DNA of 5,841 nt from Archaeoglobales archaeon (GTDB taxonomy: Archaea > Halobacteriota > Archaeoglobi > Archaeoglobales > Archaeoglobaceae), in NCBI GenBank assembly GCA_003662985.1, contig QMZD01000127.1, positions 1 to 5,841 on the forward strand, read 5' to 3'. Position numbers and translations under genes: made by a program. Below the pieces are notes generated by a model. The model saw only the letters and a program-made list of their open reading frames with translations. It was not told the DNA's origin and ran no database searches. Below are positions 4,737-5,841 of this stretch, one piece after another (the stretch's first letter is position 1; each line of letters starts with the position of its first letter).

Positions 4737-5841
4737 CATCTCTCGAGTTTTCTAAGCTTCCAGAGACAGTTATCGAAAAATGCAAAATCCTTTGCTTGGA
4801 CCTTCTTGGTATCCCTTTCAAGGCTTCAGAGCTCGAATCAAGTAAGATTTTGATAGAGTCTGTTGGCAGGGAAAAAGGAGACCACTTGATCCTTGGTTTC
4901 AATAAAAAAACAACCCAGAGGAGTGCGGCGTTGATAAATGGATGCCTCGCACACTCTCTCGATTTTGATGATACGCATAGAGAAGCAAGCATCCATCCAG
5001 GAGCGGCAATAATTCCGCTACTTTTATCCTATGAACCGGATGGGAAATCCTTTATCGAAGGAATGGTTGTAGGCTACGATATCGCATGCAGACTTGGGAT
5101 GGCGATTAATCCAGCAGAGCATTATGCCAGAGGCTTCCATGGCACGGCTACATGTGGACTTTTCGGTTGTGTTGCTGCTGGGGCGAAAATTTTAGGCTTG
5201 AATGCTGAAAAAATCCAGAACGCTTTTGGAATTGCTTTAAGCATGGTGGCTGGATCGATGCAGTTTCTTGAAAATGGGTCGTGGAACAAAAGGCTCCACC
5301 CCGGCTTGGCTGCATCGAATGCAATTCTGGCTTTAAATCTTGCAAAAAACGGATTTGTGGGGGCTGCAAAGCCTTTTGAAGGGAAATATGGATTTTTGAA
5401 TTCTTACTCAGCGAATACCCATCCTGAGAAGGCCTTGGAGATTGGAGAAAGGTATGAAGTTATGTTTACTGGAATAAAGCCATATCCATGCTGCAGATAC
5501 ACACACCCGGCTGTAGATCTTGCCCTTCGTTCACATATTGACCCAAAAGAAATACTGGGTATAGAAGTTGAACTCACTTCTGCCGGCTACGGAATATCCG
5601 GTAATCCGCTTGAAAGGAAGCAAAATCCAAAGAATACTGTGGATGCTCAGTTCAGCATGCCTTTTGCCCTTGCCGCAGCCATTGTGAAAGGAAGGTTAAC
5701 AGTTTCTGAATTTAGTGAAGAGATAATTTGGAGTAAGGAGATAAGGAACTTGATGAAAAAAATAAAAGTTTCTCCTAGCAAAGAATTAGACAAGGAGTAT
5801 CCGAACAAATGGCCGGTTGTACTTAAAATAAAAACGAAGGA
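4700..5841 (+). CDS. MmgE/PrpD family protein (2-methylcitrate dehydratase-like), 3' end cut off by the window
   Basis: Here 380 residues are visible and the frame is still open at the right edge; family members are about 450 residues, so roughly the last 70 are missing. The family includes 2-methylcitrate dehydratase and cis-aconitate decarboxylase, which act on polycarboxylic acids in the cytoplasm. In order one sees an N-terminal FVNYITSLEFSKLPETV, then AHSLDFDDTHREASIHPGAA (84-103), GYDIACRLG (125-133), RGFHGTATCGLFG (144-156), NKRLHPGLAASNAIL (196-210), PFEGKYGFL (225-233) and KPYPCCRYTHPAVD (260-273). The residues I take as active-site counterparts in the family, Asp88, Thr92, His99, His147, Lys197 and Lys260, are all present (alignment from memory). 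It lies 81 bases after the permease stop on the same strand, so co-transcription is likely. PrpD-like genes beside TRAP genes are common, which suggests catabolism of the imported acid. The exact substrate is not determined. Confidence 0.92.
   Translation, partial: MDHVTEAFVNYITSLEFSKLPETVIEKCKILCLDLLGIPFKASELESSKILIESVGREKGDHLILGFNKKTTQRSAALINGCLAHSLDFDDTHREASIHPGAAIIPLLLSYEPDGKSFIEGMVVGYDIACRLGMAINPAEHYARGFHGTATCGLFGCVAAGAKILGLNAEKIQNAFGIALSMVAGSMQFLENGSWNKRLHPGLAASNAILALNLAKNGFVGAAKPFEGKYGFLNSYSANTHPEKALEIGERYEVMFTGIKPYPCCRYTHPAVDLALRSHIDPKEILGIEVELTSAGYGISGNPLERKQNPKNTVDAQFSMPFALAAAIVKGRLTVSEFSEEIIWSKEIRNLMKKIKVSPSKELDKEYPNKWPVVLKIKTK

Overview
The window looks like archaeal DNA from an AT-rich genome. 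The transcription signals point that way: two TTTAAATA boxes, each preceded by an A-rich BRE-like CGAAAA, sit at archaeal distances from the gene starts. One gene (mutase small subunit) fits a leaderless mRNA. Internal genes carry GGTGA-type Shine-Dalgarno sites, and GTG and TTG starts occur. The B12 mutase is split into separate catalytic and cobalamin-binding chains, as is common in archaea. I cannot name the lineage; a thermophilic or sediment archaeon is only a guess.

Layout. On the minus strand, a two-gene operon (1-2140) encodes a coenzyme B12-dependent acyl-CoA mutase: small cobalamin-binding subunit first, then the large catalytic subunit, joined by a stop codon embedded in the next gene's ribosome-binding site. 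Positions 2141-2242 are a compact divergent promoter region with two back-to-back BRE/TATA pairs forming an imperfect inverted repeat. A matching ATTAATCAT element lies the same distance downstream of each TATA box. On the plus strand, 2243-5841 carries a TRAP transporter substrate-binding lipoprotein with a Tat signal, the large TRAP membrane subunit (DctM type), and an MmgE/PrpD-family dehydratase cut off by the right edge.

How the genes may work together (inference). The TRAP system would import an organic acid; its binding protein keeps the conserved carboxylate-binding arginine. After activation to a CoA thioester by an enzyme not seen here, the B12 mutase would rearrange the carbon skeleton, and the PrpD-like protein would dehydrate a hydroxy acid of the same pathway. 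The shared promoter architecture suggests that uptake and mutase genes are switched together.

The main surprise is the mutase. It keeps the CoA-binding motif and the catalytic histidine, but the residues that select methylmalonyl-CoA appear replaced: Leu where methylmalonyl-CoA mutase has Tyr89, no Arg at the Arg207 position, and the normally near-invariant FDLPT segment rewritten. It is therefore probably an acyl-CoA mutase for another substrate. A second oddity is the apparent lack of a small TRAP membrane subunit (DctQ) between or next to the P and M genes.
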